In this document: one piece after another, positions 1-11,039 of the stretch
Layout of the letters: each line of letters starts with the position of its first letter
Position numbering within the stretch: the first letter of the stretch is position 1
Made by a program: the position numbers and the translations under genes
NCBI GenBank assembly: GCA_014526335.1
Contig: JACTAT010000058.1
Location: 1,231,665-1,295,664, forward strand
DNA from: Chrysaora quinquecirrha
Taxonomy: Eukaryota > Cnidaria > Scyphozoa > Semaeostomeae > Pelagiidae
Length of the DNA: 64,000 bases
Direction of reading: 5' to 3'
Notes under the pieces: model-generated
The model's input: the letters and a program-made list of their open reading frames with translations, nothing else
Databases searched by the model: none
What the model was told of the DNA's origin: nothing

Positions 1-402
1 ATGGCTTTGGAAAGCACAGTTGCAACTGTTTATCACTAACTGCCTAATACTTTGCACTCTTCTCTGCAGACGGAAAGGTTAGCCTGTTAAATCGTTTCAG
101 TGAGGTGACAGAAACGTTTACTTTATTTTGGGGCAGGGTACGCGGGCGTTCACACTCAAACTAAACATAGAGAGATTCGGGCAGCTTGAGTCTAAGCGCC
201 GGCGCAGATTAGACAGAGTGGGATGGTTAAGAACGGGACGCATTATTTACCTTTTTGATCAGAAAGAGTGAAGCCAAAAGATAGCCATTCAAACCACGAA
301 AACATCCTCCAATAATCTGTAGTTCTGGTTTCTTGGAGATTGTCATCTGGAGATTAAAGGACAAAAAGCGTCAATATTTCGTATCCTTGAGACGGCAAGT
401 AT

Positions 403-503
403 GTGTGCCTAACTAACTAACAAACTAACTAATCAACTAACTAACTAACTAACTAATCAACTAACTAACTAATTAACTAATCAACTAACTAACTAACTAG
501 CTC

Positions 504-554
<51 letters not shown>

Positions 555-581
555 CACTAACTATGTAACTAACTAACTAAC

Positions 582-616
<35 letters not shown>

Positions 617-650
617 GTAACTAACTAACTACTGCAACTAACTAACTAAG

Positions 651-691
<41 letters not shown>

Positions 692-727
692 GACTGACTA
701 ACTAAGTAAGTAACTAACTAACTAACA
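403..727. repeat. (CTAA)n tetranucleotide microsatellite
   Basis: About 325 bp of CTAA units, interrupted by variants such as CAAA, TCAA and CTATGTAA. It lies about 1 kb upstream of the intact channel gene. The rest of 1-1729 shows no coding exon I can support. Confidence 0.95.
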
Positions 728-1729
728 GACGTTGATACTATAAGCTTCTCCAGAATAATTGAAATGTTAGGCATGCAGATCTAAAAAAAAACATTAGGCA
801 TACAGGGTTTTCAGCAGCTGCTTGCATTATGAAGATCTCGTTCGTCCAGACTACAGGTATTGAACGCACCAATGAAAATCACTGGTATCCGGTATGAAAA
901 AGTTGTTTAGTTACTCATGGACGGTTATTTTGAAAGAAATCGTTCATGTCAGTAAATAAACCACCGACTAAGGTTTTAAATAGACAAACAGAAAAAAACT
1001 AGGAAACGAAAATCATTAGTTTTTTATATTCGGCTCGTCTATTATCAAACGTTTCTTCGTTTTAAACGCAAAATTGGTAATAAAAACCAGAAAAATAAAC
1101 GATTGATTTCAGGACTATACCAATAAATGTAATACTAAAAGGAGATGCAGAAGGATCGATATCTGATGTTATTGTATGTTATGGCCTAAAATTTCAGTGA
1201 CAAATTTCCGTGCATACGAGAATCCTACGAGAATTTTTCGAACAGTTTTCGGCGACATTTGTTTTAACGAGGATCAGCAAAATGCTTTATACCGGGAGGA
1301 GATTGTTTAATAACCTGAGAGTTCGAGAAGTACAAGCAAAGTAACTCGGCAGCACATTGAAATATCGATTACATGGCTAGATCCAAGGAATTTTCGCAAA
1401 ATTATCTTTGGAAAGGACTTTGGAATCAATGAAGAAAGACATCACTCAGAGGAATCTTTTGCGTTGTTTTACAGCAATCGCAAGCTACAAGGATTTATGT
1501 TTAAATTCGCCGTTACAAATTTGGTCGTAGCCGCTTTATCTATAGGTTCAAACTGGGCAAATTTTTGCCATAAGATACGAGACAAAGGTCCACCTTGCTA
1601 TTAGAAATTTTATATAATTAGGAGAAAGTTTTTCAAAGACCTTTTGGGCAGAGGCCAAAGGCGATTAAAGATCTTGATCCAATCAAAAATCAATCGGGAG
1701 GTAAGACAAAATGAAAAAGCGGAGCATCG

Positions 1730-3265
1730 ATGGTTGAGGCAGAAGACAAACCATCGATAGATTTTATAATACAGAGCTATTTCAAGCAGACACGAGCAAG
1801 CGGATTGACTGCTGTTTACTACAGTAAAGGAAAGTCAAAGAAAGCACTATGGCTACTGATATTTCTTATTCTTATCGGCATTCTCTTCTTCAATTTGTTC
1901 CATCTATACATCGAGTATCTATCGTACCCGATATATCTGAGAGTGAACGACGTTCGCCCAACTGAAGTTCCTTTTCCGAGTGTTACGATATGCAGCGCAA
2001 GTGATTTTTCGCAATCTTCAGCGACGCTCGAAACGCTTACGAAAGTCGGTTTATTTGTGGAGCAAATTGAAAATGGTGAAGTTGACGTCAGCACGTTTTC
2101 AGAATGGCGCGAAATGATGGAAGAAGATCATATTGAGTCAGTGCATAATACAGAATTTCAACATAAAACTAAATCGACATTCAAAACAATTCTGCTGAAG
2201 AATCTCAAAGGTTCTTGTACGTTTTCGACAGTAAAGAAATGCAACTATACGAGTGATTTTATCGAAACATTCCCATCCAACGAAGACAAGCTGTGCTATA
2301 CTTTCAACCACAATAAAACAAACCAATACTATCAGCGTGGAAATGGACCATTGTTTGGATTATCAATGATATTGTTTATCAACCAATCAGATTATGTTCC
2401 TACAATGGGATTTGACAATGGAGTTGGTCTCACTGTATACATACATCCACCTAATACGTATCCATTTTTCGGTGCGCACGGTATCAGCATCCCCCCTGGT
2501 TACAGCAGCTACGTTGCCCTACACAAGATAGAAACAACACGACTACCATATCCATACCCTTCACAATGCAGCGACGGAAAAGACGTTTTTAGCATCATAC
2601 CGGGGGATTACACAGTAATGGGTTGTCAAGTATCATGTCAGTATTACTACATGTACAAGAAATGCGGCTACATAGAGCCATTTATGCGGTCATTCATGCC
2701 TCCCGAGCGGTTCCCCCGGAATACCTCCGTTGATGTACAAGCTATGCTCAAGTGTAGAAAGCGTATATTATTTCAGTTATTTACTAAAGGTTTCAAAGAG
2801 CAATGCAATTGTCCTGATCCTTGTCAGGAGGAGGTATATCATCGTATTGTGTCAATGACAAGATGGCCAGCCTTGGTGGATATGCCTTTGTACAAGATCG
2901 TATTCGCAAAATCGTTGAACATTGATCCTGAAAATATTACTGAAAGGTTTATACGAAATAATTTCCTTAGATTGAGAGTCTATTTTGATGAACTGGCCTA
3001 TAAGCACACGTATGAGCAATGTAAAATATCCGTTGCAGAGCTGTTCAGTAACCTAGGAGGACAACTTGGTCTCTGGATCGGCTATTCGTTTTTCTCTATC
3101 ATTGAGATAGTTGCGTTTTTGACTGCTGTTCTGTATGTTTGGTGCGCTAATAGACGTGCAAGACATGAAAGCGAGACACAGAAGGAAGATAACAGCCATT
3201 CGAATACTGAAGTTGAAGAAGTGATATCGACTAAAAGAACTGAAAAAAACTTAGACAATTCATGA
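1730..3265 (+). CDS. DEG/ENaC/ASIC-family sodium channel subunit, intact single exon (copy 1)
   Basis: This is a 511-residue trimeric cation channel subunit of the degenerin/ENaC/ASIC superfamily, acting in the plasma membrane. TM1 is at about residues 38-61, followed by the family motif FPSVTIC (82-88). A large cysteine-rich extracellular domain includes GPLFGLSMILFINQSDYVP and the paired cysteines of CNCPDPC. TM2 (about 447-471) carries the pore signature LGLWIGYS. Length is normal for the family and the frame is intact. Two residues stand out. The selectivity-filter triplet is GYS (451-453) instead of the usual GAS. The N-terminal HG gating motif is replaced by SG (24-25), while copies 2 and 3 keep HG. 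Cnidarian members include RFamide-gated HyNaCs and a proton-gated Nematostella channel; the ligand here is unknown. The start at 1730 is the first ATG of the open frame. Two divergent paralogues follow within 14 kb. Confidence 0.93.
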   Translation: MVEAEDKPSIDFIIQSYFKQTRASGLTAVYYSKGKSKKALWLLIFLILIGILFFNLFHLYIEYLSYPIYLRVNDVRPTEVPFPSVTICSASDFSQSSATLETLTKVGLFVEQIENGEVDVSTFSEWREMMEEDHIESVHNTEFQHKTKSTFKTILLKNLKGSCTFSTVKKCNYTSDFIETFPSNEDKLCYTFNHNKTNQYYQRGNGPLFGLSMILFINQSDYVPTMGFDNGVGLTVYIHPPNTYPFFGAHGISIPPGYSSYVALHKIETTRLPYPYPSQCSDGKDVFSIIPGDYTVMGCQVSCQYYYMYKKCGYIEPFMRSFMPPERFPRNTSVDVQAMLKCRKRILFQLFTKGFKEQCNCPDPCQEEVYHRIVSMTRWPALVDMPLYKIVFAKSLNIDPENITERFIRNNFLRLRVYFDELAYKHTYEQCKISVAELFSNLGGQLGLWIGYSFFSIIEIVAFLTAVLYVWCANRRARHESETQKEDNSHSNTEVEEVISTKRTEKNLDNS

Positions 3266-4459
3266 CTATAATGTATAAACAGCACAAATAGTCTGGAAAA
3301 ATAACAAGTGGGGCCCTAAGGGGGCTCTAGCGACAAATCCCTCAAAGAAAAATACCGAAATATGAAAATGCTTTTTTCTCTCAATAACCAGGGGGTCTTC
3401 TTAGCCTTCTCGCGGCCCCCAGCTCTACCCCCTGTTCATTTCTTCTCAGACGCTAGATATTCTTACAATAGTAAGAAAAGGTCTGTTATCATAACGATCA
3501 AGTGAGCGGCAAAGGTGCCCAACAATATAAAATGGCTCGAAAGTGCGGAAGAAAGTCCTGTCCATACTACACAAAACAGACAAAACAGCAGCTTGGCTTA
3601 CGAGAACCTAGGGCTAGCATGGGCTAGTGAGCAAAGAAAAACTTTGGCTGCCAAGCTAACCCAACTAGCCTGAACGGAGACTAAGATTTTCGCCAAGATA
3701 AACGGAACAAGTCTTAGGTTACCGTAAACCTAGATCGAGCCTGGGTCGAACCTATCGCATATGGTAAAAATCGGAGAAGTCGATTAGTTCAATTCGCTGC
3801 TGGCGCTGGAGATAGGAGCCACACAAAATACTGACACTTGTTCTCAACAATGACGTCGATAAATGTGCAAAATTAAACATCATTGAAAAATTGTAGCCTT
3901 TTACAATGTGTAAGTGATATTTCGGCAACCATGATGTAGGCTGTTGTGACATAGCTAGTTTGATAATGGCCACCATGAAAAGCTGCAGAAACACCATTCG
4001 CATAACAACACCATTGTATTGTATTTCGAAACGTTTGATCCAGTCAATACCTTAAGCGTGTTCGTGTCATTTATTTGTTGAAGTTTTCTTATTTACGTCG
4101 CTAAGCACTTATTGCTGGTTCTTAACATCATGCGTCAATGCTGTTTCTTGGTGTTAAGACTTTCCTTTACAAACACATGAAACACGCCTCAATTATTCAC
4201 CTACGGTTAGCGCTATGGACTCGTAATCCCTATTCTAACGTGGGTTAGTAAACACTGTTTTCTCATTTATTGGCGAGATTATAAATTTTCTTGTTTGTTA
4301 ATTTAAGTCTAGTGCGAACCAAACCAATCTTGTATTGCATTTATTGATATTGATCAAATATTTATTTTCTTCAGTTATGCAATCATCTGAGACAATTTTT
4401 GGAGAAAACGTGAAACTTTGGTACGACCGGGAGAGGTCTGACGATTTGACTAAACTAAG
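3266..4459. other. Intergenic, no supported feature
   Basis: The interval between channel copy 1 and a short inverted-repeat element. It contains only short open frames, such as an 83-codon minus frame at 3752-4003, with no recognisable domain. Confidence 0.5.
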
Positions 4460-4725
4460 CTGTGGCTAAACTAGAAGAAATGTCGCCTGAAACTTTGTAT
4501 TCGACGTGTCTCTCGGGTTGGCTAAACATGCGAGTGACAAGCGAGCAACATGAACTCCGGTCGCGGGGACAAGAAATATTTCTGTTGTCTCCCAGAAAAG
4601 TTTTCGTGTCTCTCGCTACAAATTTTGTCGCACGCTACAAAGTTTCCGAGGTGGCAAAACTGGGCATGTCATGTCACGGTCGAGAAAATGTCGCGCGAGA
4701 CATGTCTCCTACTTTAGCCAAGCCT
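4460..4725. mobile_element. MITE-like element with imperfect terminal inverted repeats
   Basis: The left end (GGCTAAACTAGAAGAAATG) is an imperfect reverse complement of the right end, which reads GGCTAAAGTAGGAGACATG on the minus strand. An open frame of 92 codons covers the element, but it repeats short phrases and looks like no known protein, so I treat it as non-coding. Confidence 0.55.
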
Positions 4726-5366
4726 TTAGTTTCTAGATAAAAGTTATAATATCGATGACGACCATTATTAACCCTTACTAGACAGTGATTTTGTTCACCT
4801 AACACAGGTACTTGGTCCATTTTATGCACTTTCCATTATTATATGCACTTTCCACTTTCCACTACATTAGATTGTTGAGTTTAATAGATGTACACTGCCT
4901 TCTCAAATTGATATCAGAAGATAGTGTATATACTTAGACGCTAATGCGAAACATATATGTTATAATTATTAATTACTATTTCCAACAAAAGGTAATAACA
5001 TTACTGCAAACTTTAGATGACTACTCTTATAGTCAATCTAACATACAGACACACTACACAGTGGTTTTGCTAATAATAAGTTAACTATGGATGTGCCCGT
5101 CTCTTCTTATGTTTTTCTTGCCACACTAAGAAGGTCGAAGAAGCCCAATTTCCTTATATCTTTAGCGTTTTAACCTTAAAAGTGCTTAGATTTAAACTGT
5201 GCTATTATTCTCTTCTATAAGCGTAGAAGGAAGCCTCAAGTCCAAATACGCTACTTTTAATGGTTCAGTGAATATTCGTGGAAGAAATGACGATCTCATA
5301 CAATGAGTTCCCCCAATATAGGACCCCGACTGCAAATTCCCCCCCTACGTCCATGTGTGCTTCGCT
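4726..5366. other. AT-rich intergenic spacer
   Basis: AT-rich spacer up to the 3' end of channel copy 2. I see no coding exon, RNA gene or clear repeat. Confidence 0.5.
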
Positions 5367-6873
5367 TTATTGCGGATACAAGTCAAAGCCACCATTGATG
5401 GTTGCGATACCATTTGTGTTACTTGAATCTCCCTTTCTATTCTTGGATGCAGCCGTCAATTTTCGGGCAGACTTGTGTAACACTATAGAGAAAATGCCCA
5501 CTATCAAAGCAAGAGCCTCAACGACAGGAAAAAAGCGAAGCTCCAGTCCAGAATCCAAGATGGCCGCCAATGTCACTTAGCAAATCGTAAACATCGCCAG
5601 TCTCCTTTTCAACAAATCTGTGAGTTAACAAATCGTCGTAGAATATATTCACTTTGGCGAAGTTTCCAAGAATGAGGTTGTCTGTAATGTTTTGTGGGTC
5701 GCGGCCAAGAGCAGAGGCAAACATGTACCTGAAGACCAGAAGGTCAACATCGGTCGGCCATCGTGAAGCTGACACGGTTGGTGAGAATCACTCTGCAAAA
5801 CAGGCTGATGGGCAGTCACAGATTTTACGCTTAACGAGCATCGACGCAATGACTGCATCGCGGCATTGCAGCATCTCAGCGGTAGTTTCTCTAAAACTTG
5901 CATTATTCAGTTTTTCTTTGATCAGCGGATCCGCGTAACCGCATTCATTAAACACGCGGTGCAAAGCGCAAGAAATCTTGCAGCTAATAACAGAGTAGCC
6001 TCCAGGAAAGTAGTTCAAAATACCATCACCGTCGCTGCAATTCGACGTATATGGGGTCTTCTTTAACACAATTTCTGATTTTGATAGGGCGATTCTAGTA
6101 ACATGACCGGGTGCAACAAGAACACCGCCCATCCCCATAAACGGTAGTGTGTCAGATTTGTGAATATAAACTGTAAATCCTGCACCGTCTTGGTTATCTG
6201 CAAGGGGTACATAGTCGGACTGATTCACATACAAGGTCAATGAAAGACCAAAATACGGACCGCTACCGAACTGAACATACTTATTTCCATTTCCAGAATT
6301 AAACGTGTAGCATCTTCCGGAGCTATCTGCCTTGTAAGTCGGTTTGAAATCTGATGTTATATTACAAAGGACACTTTGAGCGAACAGACAGGATTCTGGA
6401 ATCGCTTTTAATAGCATAGGAGGCTCCTTTGGCACGGTGAGGTTGTGATTTTCCATCGCCAGTTGTAAAGAGAGGCTGATATTCTGTTGGAAAGCATGTG
6501 CGTTCTTAGCAGAGCTTATATTTGATTTCAATTCTTCCGCTTTCCTCTCAAGCATTCCGATGAAATCATCAGGCAATAATGATCTCGAAACAAGATTATT
6601 GCGGCAAATAGTTACGCTTGGAAATGTCATGTTTTCTTCGTGTTTAATAGATATACTCGTCACAGTTTCAAACTCCAAAAATGATATGATAGTAGTTGTA
6701 GTAGTGAAAATCATATAGGATAACAAAACCAAGAAAATTAAAGCCCAGAGTATTCTGGTAAATATCGACCCACCATAACCAATAGCTGATACACCGTGGG
6801 TTGTTGATCTATCGGCAAAATTCTTTATTAACGATTTTACGGCGTGTTTTTTCGCCATTGTGAAGTTTAGCAA
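5367..6873 (-). pseudogene. DEG/ENaC channel gene with in-frame stop and frameshift (copy 2)
   Basis: This is a second DEG/ENaC subunit with no introns. The N-terminus has the HG gating motif (STTHGVSAIG), TM1 (ALIFLVLLSYMIF) and FPSVTIC. The extracellular domain has FGLSLTLYVNQSDYVPLAD and CDCPSAC. TM2 has the canonical LGFWTGAS filter. Two lesions interrupt it. A TGA at 5788-5790 falls just after CPSACFAE, where copy 3 has serine; the frame then continues correctly through SASRWP and GFWTGAS. A single-base shift lies at a six-base A run (5529-5534, T on the coding strand), after which the TM2 sequence VVEALALIVGIF and the tail continue in another frame to a stop at 5367. Starts are possible at 6873 or at 6858 (MAKKHAVKSL), the latter closer to copy 3. 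All other family landmarks survive, so this is either a very young pseudogene or a gene with two sequence errors. Copy 3 is its closest relative here. Confidence 0.82.
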
Positions 6874-7010
6874 AATTACGATGCTAAGAAGGCCTAGTTT
6901 AGATAAATCAGTGAGGCTGGTGCGATCCTATATGATTCACGTACTTTGCTTTTTCCTATCATTAGATTCTTACTTATCCGAGAGCGTATCCGAGGAACTT
7001 AGCACTGGCT

Positions 7011-8605
7011 GTTAAGAGGCTTGTATTGAGACAACAGTACCACTTTAGAAGTTCGACTTCAGAGGCCTGCGACTCCAGTGTTCAGACAAGATCGACGAAC
7101 CTTGCTTTCAGCTACTTGCAGAATGAGACCGTGGCAGTATCCTGTCTTCAGGTGGTCTTTAGATTTCTTCTGCCTTTAGAGGTCTGAACTGGGACAGTTG
7201 TATCACTTCAGAAGTTCGACTTCAGAGGCCTGCGACTCCAGTGTTCAGACAAGATCGACGAACCTTGCTTTCAGCTACTTGCAGAATGAGACCGTGGCAG
7301 TATCCTGTCTTCAGGTGGTCTTTAGATTTCTTCTGCCTTTAGAGGTCTGAACTGGGACAGTTGTATCACTTCAGAAGTTCGACTTCAGAGGCCTGCGACT
7401 CCAGTGTTCAGACAAGATCGACGAACCTTGCTTTCAGCTACTTGCAGAATGAGACCGTGGCAGTATCCTGTCTTCAGGTGGTCTTTAGATTTCTTCTGCC
7501 TTTAGAGGTCTGAACTGGGACAGTTGTATCACTTCAGAAGTTCGACTTCAGAGGCCTGCGACTCCAGTGTTCAGACAAGATCGACGAACCTTGCTTTCAG
7601 CTACTTGCAGAATGAGACCGTGGCAGTATCCTGTCTTCAGGTGGTCTTTAGATTTCTTCTGCCTTTAGAGGTCTGAACTGGGACAGTTGTATCACTTCAG
7701 AAGTTCGACTTCAGAGGCCTGCGACTCCAGTGTTCAGACAAGATCGACGAACCTTGCTTTCAGCTACTTGCAGAATGAGACCGTGGCAGTATCCTGTCTT
7801 CAGGTGGTCTTTAGATTTCTTCTGCCTTTAGAGGTCTGAACTGGGACAGTTGTATCACTTCAGAAGTTCGACTTCAGAGGCCTGCGACTCCAGTGTTCAG
7901 GCCAGATCGACGAACCTTGCTTTCAGCTATTTGCAGAATGTGACAGTGGCAATAGCCTTTCTTCAGAAAGTCTTTAAATTTCTTCTGTCTTTAGAGGTCT
8001 GAACTGGGACAGTTGTATCACTTCAAGAGTTCGACTTCAGAGACCTGCGACTCCAGTGTAAGCCTTGCTCCACGAACCTTGTATCAGCTATTTGCAGAAT
8101 GAGACAGTGGCAGTATCCTGTCTTCAGGTGGTCTTTAGAGTTCTTCTGTCTTTAGAGGTCTGAACTGGGACAGTTGCATCACTTCAAGAGTTCGACTTCA
8201 GAGACCTGCGACTCCAGTGTGAGCCTTGCTCCACGAACCTTGCATTCAGCTATTTGCAGAATGAGACAGTGGCAGTATCCTGTCTTCAGGTGGTCTTTAG
8301 AGTTCTTCTGTCTTTAGAGGTCTGAACTGGGACAGTTGCATCACTTCAAGAGTTCGACTTCAGAGATCTGCGACTCCAGTGTAAGCCTTGCTCCACGAAC
8401 CTTGCATTCAGCTATTTGCAGAATGAGACAGTGGCAATATCCTGTCTTCAGAAGGTCTTTAGATTTCTTCTGCCTTTAGAGGTCTGAACTGGGACAAGAG
8501 TTAGAGTTCAGAGGCCTGCGACACCAGTGTTAAGCCTTGCTCCACGAACCTTGCTTTCAGCTATTTGCAGAACCAGACAGTGGCAATATCCTTTCTTCAG
8601 AAGAT
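7011..8605. repeat. 163-bp tandem satellite, about ten units
   Basis: The phrase CCTGCGACTCCAGTGT recurs at 7066, 7229, 7392, 7555, 7718, 7881 and 8044, a constant period of 163 bp. Further, more diverged copies start near 8205, 8367 and 8515. The units up to about 7880 are almost identical to one another, while those to the right carry substitutions and small deletions. The array starts directly upstream of channel copy 2. Confidence 0.97.
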
Positions 8606-9039
8606 CTGCAGTGCAAACTCACGCTACGAAATTAGCTTTTGACTACTTTAGGTCGATCATTGGCAATTTGCATATAAAAGTTTTGCCGCTAGAATCGTGA
8701 CAAAGTTAATACCTGTTTGGCGTCACCTGGAATTTATCTCCACCCTATACAATATCTTTTTCATCAATGCATCATATCTCTAGGCTCTAGCATGATATTT
8801 CTGTTTAAAGTATCGCTGTATGATACGCTTTCATCGTTTCATGGTCTCTCAATACACATTTCAAATTTACATCTCCAAATCAGTCCTGAACCACAAAATG
8901 CCGACAAACCTACGACAAAACAAAACAGTACACAAAATATTTCGGGCGGCTGTAAATCGACAAAAGTTTACAATCTAGGCAGGTATAATAATTCAGTAAT
9001 AAGGTATAAAAATGGTTAAGAGCATCTCCAATTCACCAT

Positions 9040-10600
9040 CTGGCTTGTTGATGATATAGCATATGCATAATAGTGACACATATTCATGAATCTTACGGAA
9101 TAAGTGACAAACGTTTCATTAAAAATTCAACATGGCTTTCTGAAGTTCTTTAACTGAATGTTATGAATATTAATCATCGAGAGGGGTGGAAAATACACCC
9201 AATGAGGGCAGTTGCAACAAATGCTGTTAAAGCCTTAATTCATGAAGTTATCCCTATATTAAGTTTTCTACATAAGAAACTATTACAAACAGTTAAGCCT
9301 GGTTCCATACGAACTTTCGGGGGCAACTATCCTTGCTTCAATATCAAAACTTATGTTTTCATATCAAAAATTTATCTCGCAGCAGTCGGCGACTGATTCG
9401 AGATGGCTTGTTTGCTTGCAACCCCGATTGATCAGGGACGATATCGGCGACGTCGGCGATCGTTCAGGAAACCTTCTTCCATACGAGCAAAAGGATCACC
9501 GATCCATCGGCGACCCTAATCGCTGACCAATCGCCAACGGTTACGACTGGAAACGGCCTTTAGAGATGTAACTCCTTTTAGCAAGGTTTCTAGAGATCTG
9601 TATGCAATGCAGATTACTTCAACGTTTTTAATCGTGATTTCAACAAACTATTAAGCCTATACATACCATAAATTGAGCAGAATAGGTGAGCGTTACTCGA
9701 GGCTTCTTGCTCCAACAGCGTATACTACTTCTGTGCAAAGAAAAACTGAGCATATAAAGCCATGGCCAATATGATAAAACTCTTTTAATTGAGCATAACT
9801 GGACACTTGTGCGTTCAAAGAATGCAGCCTCCACTGTCAACTTAACCAAAACAAATCTTCACAACAACAGAAGTTGTTTCCAAAATTCCTCTTACTGTAA
9901 GTAAAGGAACTAGGATAATTGAAGTACGTTACCTCCAAACAAAACGTCCCATGCCATCACATTAAGCTTTGCTATATAATACACTTACGTTCGAAAAGTA
10001 TCGCACCACCTTTCTCAAAATGGCGGCTAGCTGTGGCTCTTGGCCTAAAGCAAGCTATTTTCAAAACAAAGACAACAGGTTTAGGAAAAATCTCTTTCAA
10101 CTGGTTTCAAATTCAATGACAAAATGACATTTTGAACATCTGAACATTATATTTTAGGGCCATTGCTTTAGAAACATGAAGACAGTAAATTTTTTACAAC
10201 TGGTCTTCATGGCCTGTATCAAAATATCAGTCACCTGAAATTTTTGTCAACTTTTAAATCTTTGCACGAAATTGAAAAATAGTCTTCCACACCAAACATT
10301 TGGTTATCAAAATAAAGGTCAGAGAATTCTTCTTTGGATAGGAGCAAAATTTATTTCAATGGAAAAAGCAGGTAGTTTATAACTACGATATGAATGTTTG
10401 CTTGAATGCGAAAAAAAAATTTCGGGCTCTTTAGATGATTGCTTGATTATCTCTCGGCAAGGCACATTGAATGAATCAGTCATCATCATCATCATCATCA
10501 TCATCAATAACATCAACAACAACATCATCATCATTAACATCAATAACAACATCATCATCATCATCATCATCATCGTCATCATCGTCATCATCATTACCCA
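9040..10600. repeat. Dispersed repeat block, copy A of a duplicated pair
   Basis: Several stretches match 12640-13500 closely. These include GAATGTTATGAATATTAATC and the following 200 bp (9155-9400 against 12745-12985), the CCATACGAGCAAAAGGATCA stretch, and the flank of the (ATC)n tract. Copy A is longer, with extra sequence between the shared blocks. The apparent 77-codon frame at 9163-9396 belongs to this repeat and is not taken as a gene. Confidence 0.85.
10480..10594. repeat. (ATC)n microsatellite
   Basis: Imperfect CAT/ATC trinucleotide tract with AAC and GTC interruptions. It shares its left flank with the tract at 13344, so both belong to the duplicated block. Confidence 0.95.
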
Positions 10601-11039
10601 TGTACTTTATTCATCTAGTACAAAGTATTAATTTACTCCAACTAACTATAAAGAAAATCTAGAGCTTTAACCTAATTACAGTAAGTAGGAAATTACCAAA
10701 CAAAATAAAAATTATTCACAAACATAATCTACACTTGCATTCCTCACCAGTGCATATTTGATCTTCTTTATTTTTAAAGCTACGAGTGTCAGAAGTGGTT
10801 TAATTTCGGCAATAATGATGTTCAAGAGGATACCAGCTTTGAAAGATATTAAGGACACACACCCAAAACCCAAAACGTGTCTGAAAACTTTAATCTAAGG
10901 TTGTATCTCATTTGCAGCTTCTCGCGTTCTATTGTCCCTCTAAGTTTCTCGGGCCTGCTGAAACGTGCATTTCTATCCAATTAATTTTCGCGCATTCGGT
11001 GAGACAGGTAAATTACATCGACTTGCTACCCTTATACGA

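Noticed and set aside
4462..4740. 92-codon frame as a small gene
   Set aside because: It coincides with an inverted-repeat element, and its repeated phrases come from the element's two arms.
5788..5790. TGA as a selenocysteine codon in channel copy 2
   Set aside because: DEG/ENaC channels have serine here and no selenoprotein members are known to me. A frameshift lies further downstream and I saw no SECIS-like element.
7011..8605. Possible CRISPR array
   Set aside because: The 163-bp unit is a head-to-tail satellite with no distinct spacers, in an intron-bearing animal genome.
9163..9396. 77-codon open frame with a similar 64-codon frame at 12791-12985
   Set aside because: Similarity comes from the duplicated repeat block. 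The frames differ in length and have no recognised domain.
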